Source: Punctularia strigosozonata HHB-11173 SS5
Lineage: Eukaryota; Basidiomycota; Agaricomycetes; Corticiales; Punctulariaceae
Assembly (NCBI RefSeq): GCF_000264995.1
Contig: NW_006767436.1
Location: 211,482 to 275,481 of the forward strand
Reading direction: 5' to 3'
Length of the DNA stretch: 64,000 bases
In this document: positions 32,219 through 43,720 of the stretch, one piece after another
How the letters are laid out: each line of letters begins with the position of its first letter
Position numbering within the stretch: position 1 is the stretch's first letter
Notes under the pieces: generated by a model
Database searches by the model: none
Told to the model about the DNA's origin: nothing
What the model saw: only the letters and a program-made list of their open reading frames with translations
Program-made: the position numbers and the translations under genes

Positions 32219-33933
32219 TCATCGCCTCGCCTTCTTTGACATACCCTGCATCCAACATGTGAGTATATGTGCATATACGTGCATAGGAAGATGTGCACGT
32301 ACATCGGTGGGATCCTCGTACTCCCTTTTCCTCCCAGACGAAGGAGAAGACACCATCCTCGGTGCCGATATCGGCGCCGCAACGTCAGCCATGTCCATGT
32401 CCACGTCCATACTCGTGTCCATCTCAGCGCCCGCATCGTCATTTCGCGATGGCGCCAAGTGGTCGAGAACCGAAGCCTCTTCGGGAGAGGCCGAGGAGAA
32501 GAGGCCGGGTGGGCAAGACCACGCGTTCAGTTTGCCGTCTTCGCCACCCGAGATGACCACGTTGTTCTGGGGATACGTTTACGACGAGATAACTTTCGTT
32601 CATGGACGCGTTGGAGTAAGACGGATAGGGGACGCACCTGGTCGTCATATAAGACACTGCGGACGACGCCGGCGTGAGCGTTGGTGAAGAGGCCTTGAAG
32701 CGTCCATGAGAAGGGGGTGTTTGAGCCAGAACTCGAACTCGAGGGGTCTTGCGATGGCGATGATGGTGAAAGGAGGGCGAAATCGCCTCTGAGGGGAGAG
32801 CGGTGATGAGATCAGGGATAATGCGTACAGAAGGTAAAGGTTACATACTCATTGGACCCGACGAACACTTGCAAAGGGTCTGAAGTGGGCAAGGAAGGCG
32901 TGTAGCAGCCGATGAGGTAGTCGGTTACCCATGTCCGCCCAGCCTCGTGCAGAGAAGGCTCGCGGATGTCAGCGTTATACAGCTGATCGAGCTTTGAACA
33001 TTGATCGTCAGCCCGAAGTGCGAATTCCGACAAATGCACGAATGTGATCACACCTCGTCCGTCCAGATGCTGAACGTCTCCATGTCGCTCGCCGCCCAAA
33101 CTCGCGCACCGGCGCCGAACGTGCTCCGCACAGGCACCCACCCGCACCGTGCGACGCTGCACCCCCAGTTCCCCACCGCGACACCAGCCTCGTCCTCGTC
33201 CGCCTGCTCCGCGTCGCTCGTGCACACCAACCCGTCGCTGCCCGCGCTCAACACAACGCGCGCCACGCCCTCATACCGGCTCCCGCTCCCGGCGTGCGCC
33301 GCGCGCAGGTGCGGCGGAAGGAAGTGAACGGCGGTGACGTCGTCCGAATGCGTCGACGCGTGCGTGCGGAGCGGCGCGCCCGGCGCACGGGGGTCAAAGA
33401 AGAGCAGGAGCGCGTCGTCGCCCGGCGCGGGGATGTCCGAGCCCATGGCGAGCAGCGCGCCGTCGGTGGAGACGTCGAAAGAGAGGACCGCGCGGCGTTT
33501 GCCCGTCGGCGGCACGGACACTGTATTCGATCACAGAACGTCTTCATTGAGCGGTCAACGACGATACACCGGGAACGGAGCGCACGGCAGGAAACGTACT
33601 TTCGAGTAAAGGCTTTTGAAAACCGGTGCGCGCGTCCCATGTTCGCACCACGCCGTCGCGCCCAGCGGATGCGAGCAGCGGCGCCGTGCTCCCGCCAAGG
33701 TTTTCGAGTGATTTCAGGGCGGTGAGCCCGCCAGGGTGTCCCGGGAAGGTGCCGACGCCGCGTAGAGACGTGCGGTCGAAGAGATGGATCGCATCCGAGG
33801 GCGCCGAGGCGGCTGCAGCGTAGTGCGTCGATGTGCGTGCGAGGGCGAGCACGTACGCCTCCGATGGGAGCGCAGCGGTCGCGAGCGGGCGCGTCGAGTA
33901 GTGCAACGTCGGCGACGGTCGTAGGGCTTGCAT
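32219..33933 (-). CDS. WD40-repeat protein, WDR89-like (461 residues)
   Basis: Six exons fit on the minus strand: 33933–33600, 33520–33054, 32991–32849, 32788–32638, 32566–32303 and 32245–32219; all phases agree. WD-type blades are visible: HPGGLTALKSL, LASAGRDGVVRTWDARTG, VLSFDVSTDGALLAMGSD, DDALLLFFDPR, VLSAGSDGLVCTSD, then HAGVVRSVLYDD and VVISGGEDGKLNAWS at the end. The D-x-A-L-L-L-F-x-D-P-R blade and the C-terminal G-G-E-D block fit WDR89 homologues. A short basic C-terminus (MSKKARR) is encoded by a 27 nt last exon. The cellular role of this family in fungi is not established. It shares a 447 bp start-to-start gap with the next gene. Confidence 0.8.
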
Positions 33934-34380
33934 TTTTCTCGCGATTTGAGCTCGTCGCCGTCGGCGATGGCGAGCACGGAGGTCTGGCGATGGAGATCTG
34001 AGAAAGAGAAGAGCGCTGGGAAATTGCAGGGAAATAAAAGTGCGTGGTCTCCGGAGGTTGGGTGATGGATATAAGCGCCGGGCCTGGCCCGCTCGCGCTG
34101 ATTTCCCTGGCGACCCCAGCCAGCGAGCTCGGTCCCTTGTTCCTCCTCCTCGCCGCCGACCACCTGCCCCTGCTCCTTGCTCTTGCTCTTGCTGTCAGCC
34201 TCCACGGCGCCTTACACTCTTTCGCAACACACACTCGTTTTTAAACAATCTCCGCCGTCGAGCAGCTTTAGCCTTGTCCGCTTCTAGCTCGTCGCAAATC
34301 ACACTTTGCATCTGATTCCGGAATTTTCGTCGTCGCCTTCGTCTATACATACATACCCCGCCTTTTATTCTTAGCTAGCT

Positions 34381-35401
34381 ATGCCCAGAGGTACGGTCGC
34401 CCTACCTCCTTACTCTAGCCATTTATGTTCCATGTCTCACAACTCCAATTGGGTTTAATCACTCACTTCGTTCACGTTCAGGTCCGCGTGCGCACCGCCT
34501 CCCCCAGCGTCTCGACTACGCCCTTATCCCTGCGCCGCTCGGTACGCCTTTTGCATAGCCATATCGCATGCATATATGCACATACACATTCGTAGATCTC
34601 TCGCTGCCCGAAGCGTCGGAGAAGCACCCGTTGCCGGCAATCATCGTTACGCCCTCTTCGCCCACGCACGAGCACGACTTTGGGTGAGCGTGATATTCAT
34701 ACTACAACGCGCACATAACTCTCCCACATAATCATCTTGAAGATGTACGCTGACCAGCGCCGTGTCTCAGAATCGCCTTCCTCGCGCCGGAGAAGCAGCC
34801 CTCCCTGCGCGAGCGCGTCGTCACCTTCGCCAAAACCCACTCGCCGACGCTCGAAAATTTCCAGGTTGGGCCCCCCGCATTCCCCACATGTATCCCAATT
34901 CGACGCTGACGCTCGACATGATCTCCCACAGCTTCCCTCACCACCGACCTCTCCTCTAACCTATCTCTCCCTCCGCCCGAACCGGCCCCGTTTCGCGCTC
35001 GGCCCGAGCAGCAAGACCTTCGGCCTGCGCACGCTCTTCCTCCCTCTCCTCACCCTCTTCGTCCTAGCCGCGCACCTCCTCACGCATCGGCTCGCCGCGC
35101 GCGCGTCCCACCCTCACCTCGACTTCCACGCGACCTTGCACCTCAACTCGGGTCTTGACAAAGGTGAAAAACGTCGTCTCCCTCGCCTCGAACACTTGCA
35201 ATAAGAAGTTGTACTGATGCGCGCGTTGTATCGTGATGCACAGACGCCGCGCCGCTGAACCTGGTGGAAATCGGTGCCGTCGCCGCGGACGGCACGGCCA
35301 GCTCGACGACGAACTGGCTTGGCGCGATCGATTGGATCTGGACCGAGCGCGAGGAAGAAGCGCTCGACGAGAGAGAGGGCGGGTTCGTCGTCAGCGCGTG
35401 A
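34381..35401 (+). CDS. small predicted single-pass membrane protein (213 residues)
   Basis: Six exons join in phase: 34381–34390, 34482–34541, 34596–34683, 34771–34864, 34932–35163 and 35244–35401. The first exon codes three residues plus one base. The N-terminal half is cytosolic-looking (HPLPAIIVTPSSPTHEHDFG, then ERVVTFAKTHSPTL). A basic stretch precedes one hydrophobic segment, TLFLPLLTLFVLAAHLL, and the C-terminal 80 residues are polar and acidic with W-L-G-A-I-D-W-I-W. I do not know the family. No signal peptide is present, so a type II orientation is likely. The splice sites and codon bias support a real gene. Confidence 0.65.
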
Positions 35402-35770
35402 CGATGCAGGGACCCGGTCTCCGGTTGTTGAAGCTGGACCCCGGGAAGTTCGGAGGAGGGGGTTGCCAGAGTGGATGGGGAGACGATGGATGGCGGAAGA
35501 CGAACTCGGGAGGAAGATGCGATTCACGAACAAACCAACATTCTATATTTATACGGCGCGGATGGTCCCGGCGACGTCTTCTTCCAGAGGTCGTCGTCAG
35601 CGTTTACGCAGCTCACGATCATTCTATGTAGACGCGCCCGCGCCTTGTCATGTTGTGCACACAGGATGGATACTATTTTTTCGCTGGGTTCACAGACCCA
35701 TCCGAGTGACAGGCTGTTGATATAAGCACCGTACGATGTCCCCTCGCTAGTGGTACATTTGCAAATCGGC
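35402..35770. other. short gene-free stretch
   Basis: Convergent 3' ends of the membrane protein gene and MYND 7. Nothing else is seen. Confidence 0.5.
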
Positions 35771-37301
35771 TCAAGCGAGCTGGTCGATATGTTCCGATAG
35801 TCTGAGTAAATCCGAGTACACGGAGGATATGCCGCGCATGAAGTTGCGCTCCGCCCAAACCGGAGCAGAGATGCCCTTAGCTTCGATCTGTCGTATGAGT
35901 TTGCATATGGGCCTGCACGAGAGGTAACCGATCACGGAGGACAAAGATGGATACAGACTGGGGAATCTAACACACTTGTGAGGTTCTCGCTCGTGTTTCC
36001 ATGCGCGGCGTTGACACTCCTTCGAACAGTACGTCATGTGTTCGCATCCGCCGCACAAGTAGAACTTGCGCATGGCCGTCGTCTCCGTCTCCTCGCATTG
36101 CGGCCCGAAGCAGCTCGGATTCTCCTCCGCCTGGCTCTGAATCGCGTGAAGCCGGCTGGAGAGCGAGATCCAGCGCGGCGGGATGGGCGGTTGCTGCATC
36201 GATGGGTGATACCGCTCGCTGTGGTACACCGGGAGTTCGAGGATCGAATGTAGAGTGGCGCCCATCGACCGATATGCGGAGAGGACGGCGTCCAACTGCG
36301 CGTACATGATGCGTTCCGTAGGCGATGGGCTGTCACCGACGTTGTCGGGGGCGATGGCCTTTGCGCGCGTCCCGAAGTGCACTAGGCTGGACATGAGGAC
36401 CACAAAGTTGTCGTGGGGTGCGCCCGAGCGCTCCACAAACCTCCGCAGCGCGTCGGGAGGCGACGAAAACAGGTCCACCATGAGCCTCAGCGTCGTATGC
36501 GTCGCGTTCGCGACGTCGCGGATCACACGCGCCTGTGTCCAGTAGTTGTTCAACGGGTTTCGACTCGCAGAGGTTTCCCAGTACGATAGGAAGTTGTGCA
36601 GCAACATGGGAAGGCTGACGTGGTCCACCAACATCCTCGTCATTTTGGGCCGGCCGAAGGCGACCGTGATGCCGTGAATGGCACAGCACACTGACGGGAT
36701 GTAGGCATCGATCTTTCCGATCAAAGAATCGAGAGTGGCTTGGAGCCCGTAAGGTATGAGCTGAGCGGTCGACGAAGGCCAAGTGGGATGTCTGCTTGAC
36801 TGTATGGAGCGCAACCTTGACGGAGATGCCGACGCGAAAACAACGATGGCGTAGCCAACCACGCTCATGGGCCATTCCCAGCGTTGTAGGGTGGGATCGG
36901 CGCCAGTGCGATGCATTCGCTGTTCCAGCGGTTTCGATAGATCGCATTGACAGTATTCGCGGTCCGCGAGCTCAAAGATACTGACGTTGGGATGGGAGAG
37001 ATACTTCATCAGAGCATCCAGGAGCGCGGAGTGACGCCGCGACCACCTTCTCGTGGACGAGAAGGGATCATATTCGCACAGGACATCGAAACACGCAACA
37101 TAGAACCGCGCACAGTGGCGAGGTCGATCCGGATCCTGGAGCGAGCTCACGATGGTACTTTCAACCTCTTTTCCGAGTCTAAGCACCTCCGAGTCCGATC
37201 TATCCAATGATACAGAATGCCGATAATTAATCGTCAGTCTTAGGCGACAACACGCAACGATTTTCGACTCGAACTTACAGGTCTGTTCCCTGAGAAGTCA
37301 T
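35771..37301 (-). CDS. MYND zinc-finger protein, paralogue 7, opposite strand (462 residues)
   Basis: Exons 37301–37279, 37199–35976 and 35912–35771. The first exon is 23 nt (MTSQGTDL), one codon longer than in the other copies, with the same phase. The family body (VSSLQDPDRPRHC) and zinc site (CFGPQC, CGGCEHMTYCSKECQRRAW, H-K | P-I-C) are intact; the end is LSEHIDQLA. The intron inside the zinc site is 63 bp with no in-frame stop, so retention would add 21 residues. It is inverted relative to the rest of the cluster, and a DNA transposon starts 109 bp upstream of its ATG. Confidence 0.87.
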
Positions 37302-37400
37302 GAGACGAAGCCAAAAGATATACCACGTTTTCCCTCCGGTAACACTCAAGCTCGGGGTGCACGCGGGCTCAATGGACCCGATTGATATTGCGATGGCGGT

Positions 37401-37409
37401 GCGTCGCGG
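37401..37409. repeat. target site duplication, left copy
   Basis: GCGTCGCGG directly precedes the left terminal inverted repeat and is repeated exactly after the right one (43526–43534). The right flank itself repeats GCGTCGCG, so slippage is a small caveat. Confidence 0.8.
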
Positions 37410-37643
37410 TAGTCTCGTTACCAGCCTGCCTGAATCCGACGAGCAAGCAAAGTGCCTTCAGGCAGTCTGGGAGGTTTCCGTGGGAATTCATAAGCTCAAC
37501 GAAAACGTGACTTTCACGTGATGAAAAGTCAGAATCGGATTGTGATCGGAAGTGATCAAGTAAGAGCGAGTCAGAAACGCAATGTGATCGTTCAGTTACA
37601 AATGTGACTCATCAGTTTACGAATGTGACCCATCAGATTTGCG
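37410..37643 (+). repeat. left terminal inverted repeat (234 bp)
   Basis: Starts TAGTCTCG and ends ATTTGCG. It contains a TCACGTGA palindrome (37514–37521) and, at its inner end, two tandem 20–21 bp units with AATGTGAC and CATCAG cores (37596–37636). It ends 41 bp before the helicase ATG. Confidence 0.92.
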
Positions 37644-37684
37644 GCCGCGCGTCGTTTTGCGGCTAAGTTCCGCGTTTTGCATTA

Positions 37685-40044
37685 ATGCAAAATTTGGCCT
37701 CATGGTCAGCTTTGCTTCGATACTGCACCAAACTCCCGGAAACTGACTGCGCTATGACATCAATGGATGCTATGCCCATGGATCTGCACTTGGAGGAAGC
37801 AAACAAGCTTCGAAAACTGAGCTATTCTGAGCTTGTCGCCCACTGCACTGGATCCTTTCTTGCCGCTACTGGCGCCAACGCCCCGGAAGTTCCGTCATAT
37901 TGTTGGGCAGCTCTCCCAGAAGATGCTCGTGGTTCCTCCTCACACCTTGACGGAAGCCCTATCGCCGATCTTCAAGAGTCTTCGACAGAGTTTAAACGGG
38001 ATGTCTTGCTTGCCTGCTCATTAATCTTTCTGTATACTGGTGGATCACGCCTTCCTCGCGACATGCAGCTTCAGGCTGGCCTTGCAAGCGTCTATCATAG
38101 GGACTGTGTGCTTAGCGCAGGAACGGGCTTTGGGAAGACTTATGCTATGATAATTGCGTGGTTGCTTCGTCCCGCCGAACTCGGTCTTGTATTCTCGCCA
38201 CTGAAGCGGCTGCAGTCGAGTCAGGTCAGTATCAGCATGTTCATCTTGCATCTGTACACTAACTAGTAGTCACAGATCAAAGACTTTGCCTTGTTTGGTA
38301 TACGCGCAATCGCCATAAATCATGATACACCGAATGACAAAGCTTTGTGGAAGGTAGATCATTTTGCTTGGTTCCTCTCCTACGCTTACCACGGTTACAG
38401 AGTATACACCCTGGTCAGGAATTTCAGGTGTTGATCACGGCACCTGAGCAGTTCTTCGTCGACCAGACATCAGGTCAAATACCCCGGCTTGCCAAGCTCA
38501 TGCTCGCACGAGCAAATGACAAGAACCCTTTTGTCAAGCAGATCAAACGTGTTTTCGTGGATGAAGCCCATCATGTGGTTCTGTCTGGCTTTGAGCGTGG
38601 TGGAAAGGCACCACATCGTCCATGCTATGGAAAGCTGGGCGAGCTCCGTGTCCGACTGGTACCTGATTGTGCTTGGACACTTCTGTCAGCGACTATCTGT
38701 CCTCCGCATGTCATGGGTCCCCTAAAACGCCTGATACGAGTCTCCGACAATGCTCTATCCATTCGTTGTCCTCTGAACCGACCCAATCTTGTTTATGCTA
38801 CACTCATCGTGGACGGCGATCTCAAGAACCTCAAGAATTTGGACCGTGTTGTTCCGGTCCCTTTACCTACTGGGGGCTTGAAGAAGACGATGATATTTGT
38901 CAATAACAAGGCGTTGATAGGACAAATCACCGTACATCTCACAAACCGGCTTTCAGAGGACCTCCGTAGCCATGGAATTATTCGGGAATATCACAGTGAC
39001 ATGTCGCTAAGATACCTTGATGATGTTTATGATAGCTTCAACTCTCCAACGAGAAGCTGCCAGATTTTGGTCTGCTCACAAGCGGCATCGAACGTGAGTG
39101 GACTTTACTGTGCTGCGTTTGATGCCCTTCACAATATTTGTCTGGCTCAGGGACTCAACCCTATTGGTGTTTCGCTCATCATCAACTATGGTATAGGTCA
39201 GGATCAGGCTGAAGATCTCCAGCGCGCTGGACGGGCTCGTGATCCTAAGATTCCAGCTTTATTTCTAGTTATGGCAGAGCGATGGGTACAGGAGGCGATC
39301 ATTGATGATGATGATCATGAATTGGCAAGCCCTGATATGCCTATCACCCCAATCAATCCAAAGAGCAGAAAGAAAACTTTCAAGCGTGAAGAGCTTGCAA
39401 GTCGAGCCTGCGTCCGCACATTCCAGTCGGCGTCATGTTTGCGTGCTCGCTACGCAAGCTACCTACATGATACCTCAGAGAGTGGTATGTATACTCATTA
39501 TTGCAATACGTACCTCTGTTCAGTTTTACTGCCAGCACTCGACACTACAGGCCCTTGGTGCTGTGATCGTCCGCATGCAGGCGATGAAACCCGCACCCCA
39601 TTCAAACTGGATTCATTTTTCCCATACCAAGCGCCGAGATCTGTCATTGACATCTTGGATATGCCACGTGGAGAAAAGCGACCTCGCAAAACATACCGGC
39701 CCACTGCAGAGCGCCCAGCACTTGAGACTTTGCTTCGGACCTGGCGGCAGGACATGTTCAAGTCTGCGCAATCTATCTATGCTCTAGTCCCTCAGGATAT
39801 ACTTGAAGACCAGGACATTCCACGGATTGCGCGTGCCCAGATGGACGGCAAGGATGGTCTGCTTAATTCTCATAAGATTGTTGATATGCTCGGTGAAACG
39901 GCAGAATGGGAACTGCGGTGGGCAAGGCCGCTTTTCAAAGTTCTTCAGGATTTTACGTACGGAAACAAGGAGAATGTACACAGTACTAATTGTCGCTCTA
40001 AGAGAGCCCGAACAGACATGTTTCCATTACAATCTGTAAACTAG
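37685..40044 (+). CDS. RecQ-like superfamily 2 DNA helicase of the transposon (712 residues)
   Basis: Five exons: 37685–38224, 38276–38353, 38401–39093, 39151–39484 and 39551–40044, with clean phases. Helicase motifs in order: SAGTGFGKT (Walker A), FSPLKRLQSSQ (Ia), LITAPEQFF, VFVDEAHH (DEAH box), LLSATICPP (III), MIFVNNKA (IV), then QDQAEDLQRAGRARDP (VI). A C-x-C-C-type cluster (GPWCCDRP), split by the last intron, resembles the zinc region found after the RecQ core. The C-terminus is basic. A DNA-unwinding role in transposition is inferred. The start could instead be the Met at 37757; the longer form is given because its frame is open. Confidence 0.85.
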
Positions 40045-40054
40045 ATATGATGTA

Positions 40055-43000
40055 TCAATTGTCACCTAGGTTTGATACGTCAATTGCCAGAGGTTCTAAT
40101 TCATCGGTCTCCACTCCAACATCGACACCTAAGCCCATCGCTTGGATTTTCTTGTTGAACGTATCCACAGAGCTTGACTGCAACTTGTTACGGCCAGTGA
40201 GTATTGTGTCGACTGTGGGCTTGACCGCTTTGCGCAATGGGTTTGTTGTTTGCAGCTTGTGAGTATGGGCAGCATCCATCACAGACCATACGGCTGCTGA
40301 TGTATCGGGTGTTGTGTGTGAGGTCCCCATGTAATTGCCTTTGAGGCCATGAACATAGGCATCACGGGCTTTCTGGAGAGACGGTATAGCTGCTGACGCA
40401 TCACCTAAAATCTCCCAGTAGTTTGGAGATCCGTGATTTGGTAGCATGCTCTATTTCACGGTGTCAGTGGCAGAGCAAAGAATCGATGGTATACATACCT
40501 TTCCAATACGGACCAGATGCTCCATGTTCAAATCAACCGGGAGATTCTTGCCCGTCAAGTTCAGGATCATATTATCGCGCATGATGTCACTATACACGGG
40601 AACATGTGAGCATGACAACAAGACTAGCATATGCCTCTTACGCGAAATTTGCTGGCCAGATGTATTTGAGCTGCAGAATGAGGTGCATAATCTCCGTCGA
40701 ATAACTGTTGGAGCCTCCTGCACGGAAAATCATACAGAGTGGACCAAGAATGTCTTCGATCCGGCCCCAATCGCCATCACGGATTGCATAGTCAACTTCG
40801 CGAACATACATCAGATCACGAAGTAGTCGCTTGATGTTCTCCCGAGCCGAATCTCTGGTCTCGTCATTGCTTGAGCTTCCCATGGCTGTGTACTTGCGTT
40901 GAATATGACGTGCGATTACTACCAGGTCCTCTGCGGTAGACTTTGTGGATGCAAAAGAAGCAAAATCCGAGCAGCCAGACTCAACGAGCCAGAAGTGAAG
41001 AATGAGCCCGTCAAATATTTGCATCAGTGTTGCCTTGAGGAGATGAAAGTCTGGATGCTGGGCACCGAGTCGTGTACGGGACATCAGTAGGAAGAACCAG
41101 CTGAGAGAACCTAGTTCGTCGTCTTTACCACGATGAATACCAAGGACACACCAGAGAAGATTAAGGAGAAGGTGGAAGAGTCCGATACCGAGTTGAAGAC
41201 AGGCTAGTCGATCATGCGAGGACATGTCCGGATGTCCCTAGCGCGAAGAATTTGAGCACTGCGGATGCGGAGATTTGTTGCAAGATCAACGTAGACTGGA
41301 ATAGCGCGGTTCTCAAGATCTTGACGAGTCATATTAAGCTGTTCAAGGTGAACATTATCATGGACCTGGATGTTGCCAGCGATACTAGCCTCTTCTATTG
41401 TAGTTGTCCGCAGTGGATAGGCTTGTTGTCGCCGTGTTTTGGACAACCTACGACGTGGTTGATATGCGAGTAAGGGATGGTCTTGGAAATCCTTGAATGC
41501 GTCCACATGAGTCGTCAGAACATGAAGAATATGAGCAAGAGACTGTGAATCAAAAGCTTGGATTTGTTCGGGAGTCGGTCGGATATCCTGCTTAAAAGAC
41601 AGTGCCCGAGGAAGACTTGTAATACGTCGCCAGTTTGCTAAGATAGGCTTGAGTTGCAGGGCGACGCTATCGTGAACATTATGGAGTGTATAGATGCACG
41701 CAGCCGTGCCGGACTGAACTTTGGCCGGTGCATCCTGTCGCTGCTCCACATGGATAGACGTCTTGACATTTGTGTTATCATAGCCAAGGGAATATCCGTC
41801 TGACGAATGAGCTACCTGTCGTGCCAGTTCGATCCGGGAGTCCGCAAGAGCGGGGAAGATTGTCATCATAGAATCATATGAGATTGAGAGACCACATTTA
41901 TTGAGGAGGTTTATTGCAAGTTCCGAGCATCCGGTGAAGTAGGCCATGAGAGAGAATCCTCCGGCAAATGAGATACAGAACCGGGACCTGTGATTGGCCA
42001 GCTGTGCGACAATGATAGCAACGAGAACCTCGGGTCGTTTCTTGGTGTTGTTCTTTTGAGCTTCGGATGTCTGTGCTGCCGATGTGAGAATTCGACAGAG
42101 TGTCGGCGCCGCCTCAGCAATAGGATTTTGAACGGATGTGCTGAAGGTCCAGTGACTGAGGTGTTTGTCTGTGATGTCGCGCACATTCAATGTCATGTTG
42201 CGCTTGACTTGATCCATCTCGTCGTACACGACTCTGCAGACGAGCTCCTCGGCCCTGGGCCGCATCCATTCAGCCATGCTTTGACGACCAGTCTTGTGTG
42301 CCCAGATCGTACTCAGGAGCTGGGCCATGTGTCCTGATTTCACATCGTAGAAGTGAGATTGGTAGCCCGCGTAATCAGGGTCCGTCAAGACCGTAGCAAA
42401 AAAGTCGGACAAGGCTATGACACCATCCTTGAGTTCCGCCAGAGCAAGCATAAATCGGTCTTTTTTGGATTTGCGAGACTGGCAGCAGGGCCGCGGGCAG
42501 TGAGTTGACAGGACAGAATCTGTATCGAGGTTTGTTGGCATAGCAGGGACAACACGCGCTGATGAAGGGGTAGCGAATCCAGATTCCTGGCTCAGTCCGA
42601 GGGCGTTCGCAGATGTGATCCTGGCACGTTGCGATGAGACTAAGAAAGTCGACGGAGAAGCGGTATTCGATGTCCTTGGACTTTCTGACGATGCCCGAGA
42701 GAAAAAGTCGTCGTAGTTGCTTGCTAACCCAGAAGTTTGAGGCACACGGAACGGGGTTGCAGTATGCGACATTCGTCGTCGTTTTCGGCTGTGACCTTCC
42801 TCAGATGATGATGTCGATAGGAAAGCACTGAATCCCTCATATGTAGAAGCGACTGGAATGGAGAAATGATGTGTATTTGGCGAAATACGGCTAGTGCTAG
42901 GTGTTGACAAGTGGTATAACGAGTGCAAAGGGGATGGGGTGCTGAGGGTTTGAAACATCGTAGAAGTCGATGAGTCTGAGCCTATAATGTCGTCAAAGAC

Positions 43001-43249
43001 ATCCTGAAGGTATGATATGGACCACGCACCATGAGTTGTGTTGGAAACATCGTGATCCTCCCTGCTCTCGGCGGAATGAGGAGCCTGCACATTCATTTCA
43101 CAATCCTTTTCTCCCAGTAGCTCAGGCTTTTGTGAAAGGCTAGTGAGGGAGCCATCAGCCTGTTCCATGTTCGAGTTGTTGACAGCTTGTGCGGTATAGT
43201 GAGAGCCAGCAAATGTAGTGGGCAGGGAAGGGTGTGGCATTTGCCACAT
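40055..43249 (-). CDS. DUF6589-family protein, probable transposase; frame broken near 41,222
   Basis: Four coding blocks on the minus strand: 43249 to about 41230, then to 40642, 40589–40499 and 40450–40055. A serine-rich N-terminus with RKRRR is followed by a domain I take for DUF6589: SLGYDNTN, VYVDLATNLRIRSAQ, QLGIGLFHLLLNLLW, and NMILNLTGKNLPVDLNMEHLV. The blocks have the spaced acidic residues of an RNase H-like enzyme; that is inference. The first two blocks are in different frames with no workable intron between. The join carries an 8 bp near-duplication (41222–41237), so this copy probably makes a truncated protein ending at 41204 unless it is a sequencing error. It is the only transposase candidate in the element. 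Confidence 0.78.
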
Positions 43250-43291
43250 CAGAGGACTTTGTCTCGCGTCGTCGGCGTCGTAGGACGCGAA

Positions 43292-43525
43292 CGCAAATCT
43301 GATGGGTCACATTCGTAAACTGATGAGTCACATTCGTAACTGAACGATCACATTGCGTTTCTGACTCGCTCTTACTTGATCACTTCCGATCACAATCCGA
43401 TTCTGACTTTTCATCACGTGAAAGTCACGTTTTCGTTGAGCTTATGAATTCCCACGGAAACCTCCCAGACTGCCTGAAGGCACTTTGCTTGCTCGTCGGA
43501 TTCAGGCAGGCTGGTAACGAGACTA
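43292..43525 (-). repeat. right terminal inverted repeat (234 bp)
   Basis: Reverse complement of 37410–37643 with a single visible difference, an A/G in the inner tandem unit. It begins 43 bp upstream of the DUF6589 ATG. Confidence 0.92.
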
Positions 43526-43534
43526 GCGTCGCGG
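43526..43534. repeat. target site duplication, right copy
   Basis: GCGTCGCGG, identical to 37401–37409. Confidence 0.8.
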
Positions 43535-43720
43535 CGTCGCGTCAACGCCCGCGCGAACCGGTCGCGCATTTTCCCATCGTTTCCCCTGGGTTCTGTGACT
43601 TTTCCCCTTATCCTCCTTGTCTCCACGTTACCCAATGTAGCACTTTTATCGGAACGGCTCGCAATATGTACCAACATACCAGTAATTCTGAACAACCAGA
43701 GGTGTGATCGTATAAAAAGC

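Larger units (their letters stand above)
37410..43525. mobile_element. 6.1 kb TIR DNA transposon with RecQ-like helicase and DUF6589 protein
   Basis: Both ends carry 234 bp inverted repeats that differ at one base as read, flanked by a 9 bp target duplication. Two genes fill the inside and converge, with stops 10 bp apart: a helicase on the plus strand and a DUF6589 protein on the minus strand. Both start within about 45 bp of the inner TIR borders, so the TIRs probably supply both promoters. Long TIRs and a 9 bp duplication recall Mutator-like elements, but no MULE transposase is recognised. The near-identical TIRs indicate a young insertion. It lies between MYND 7 and the hydrolase gene. 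Confidence 0.88.
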
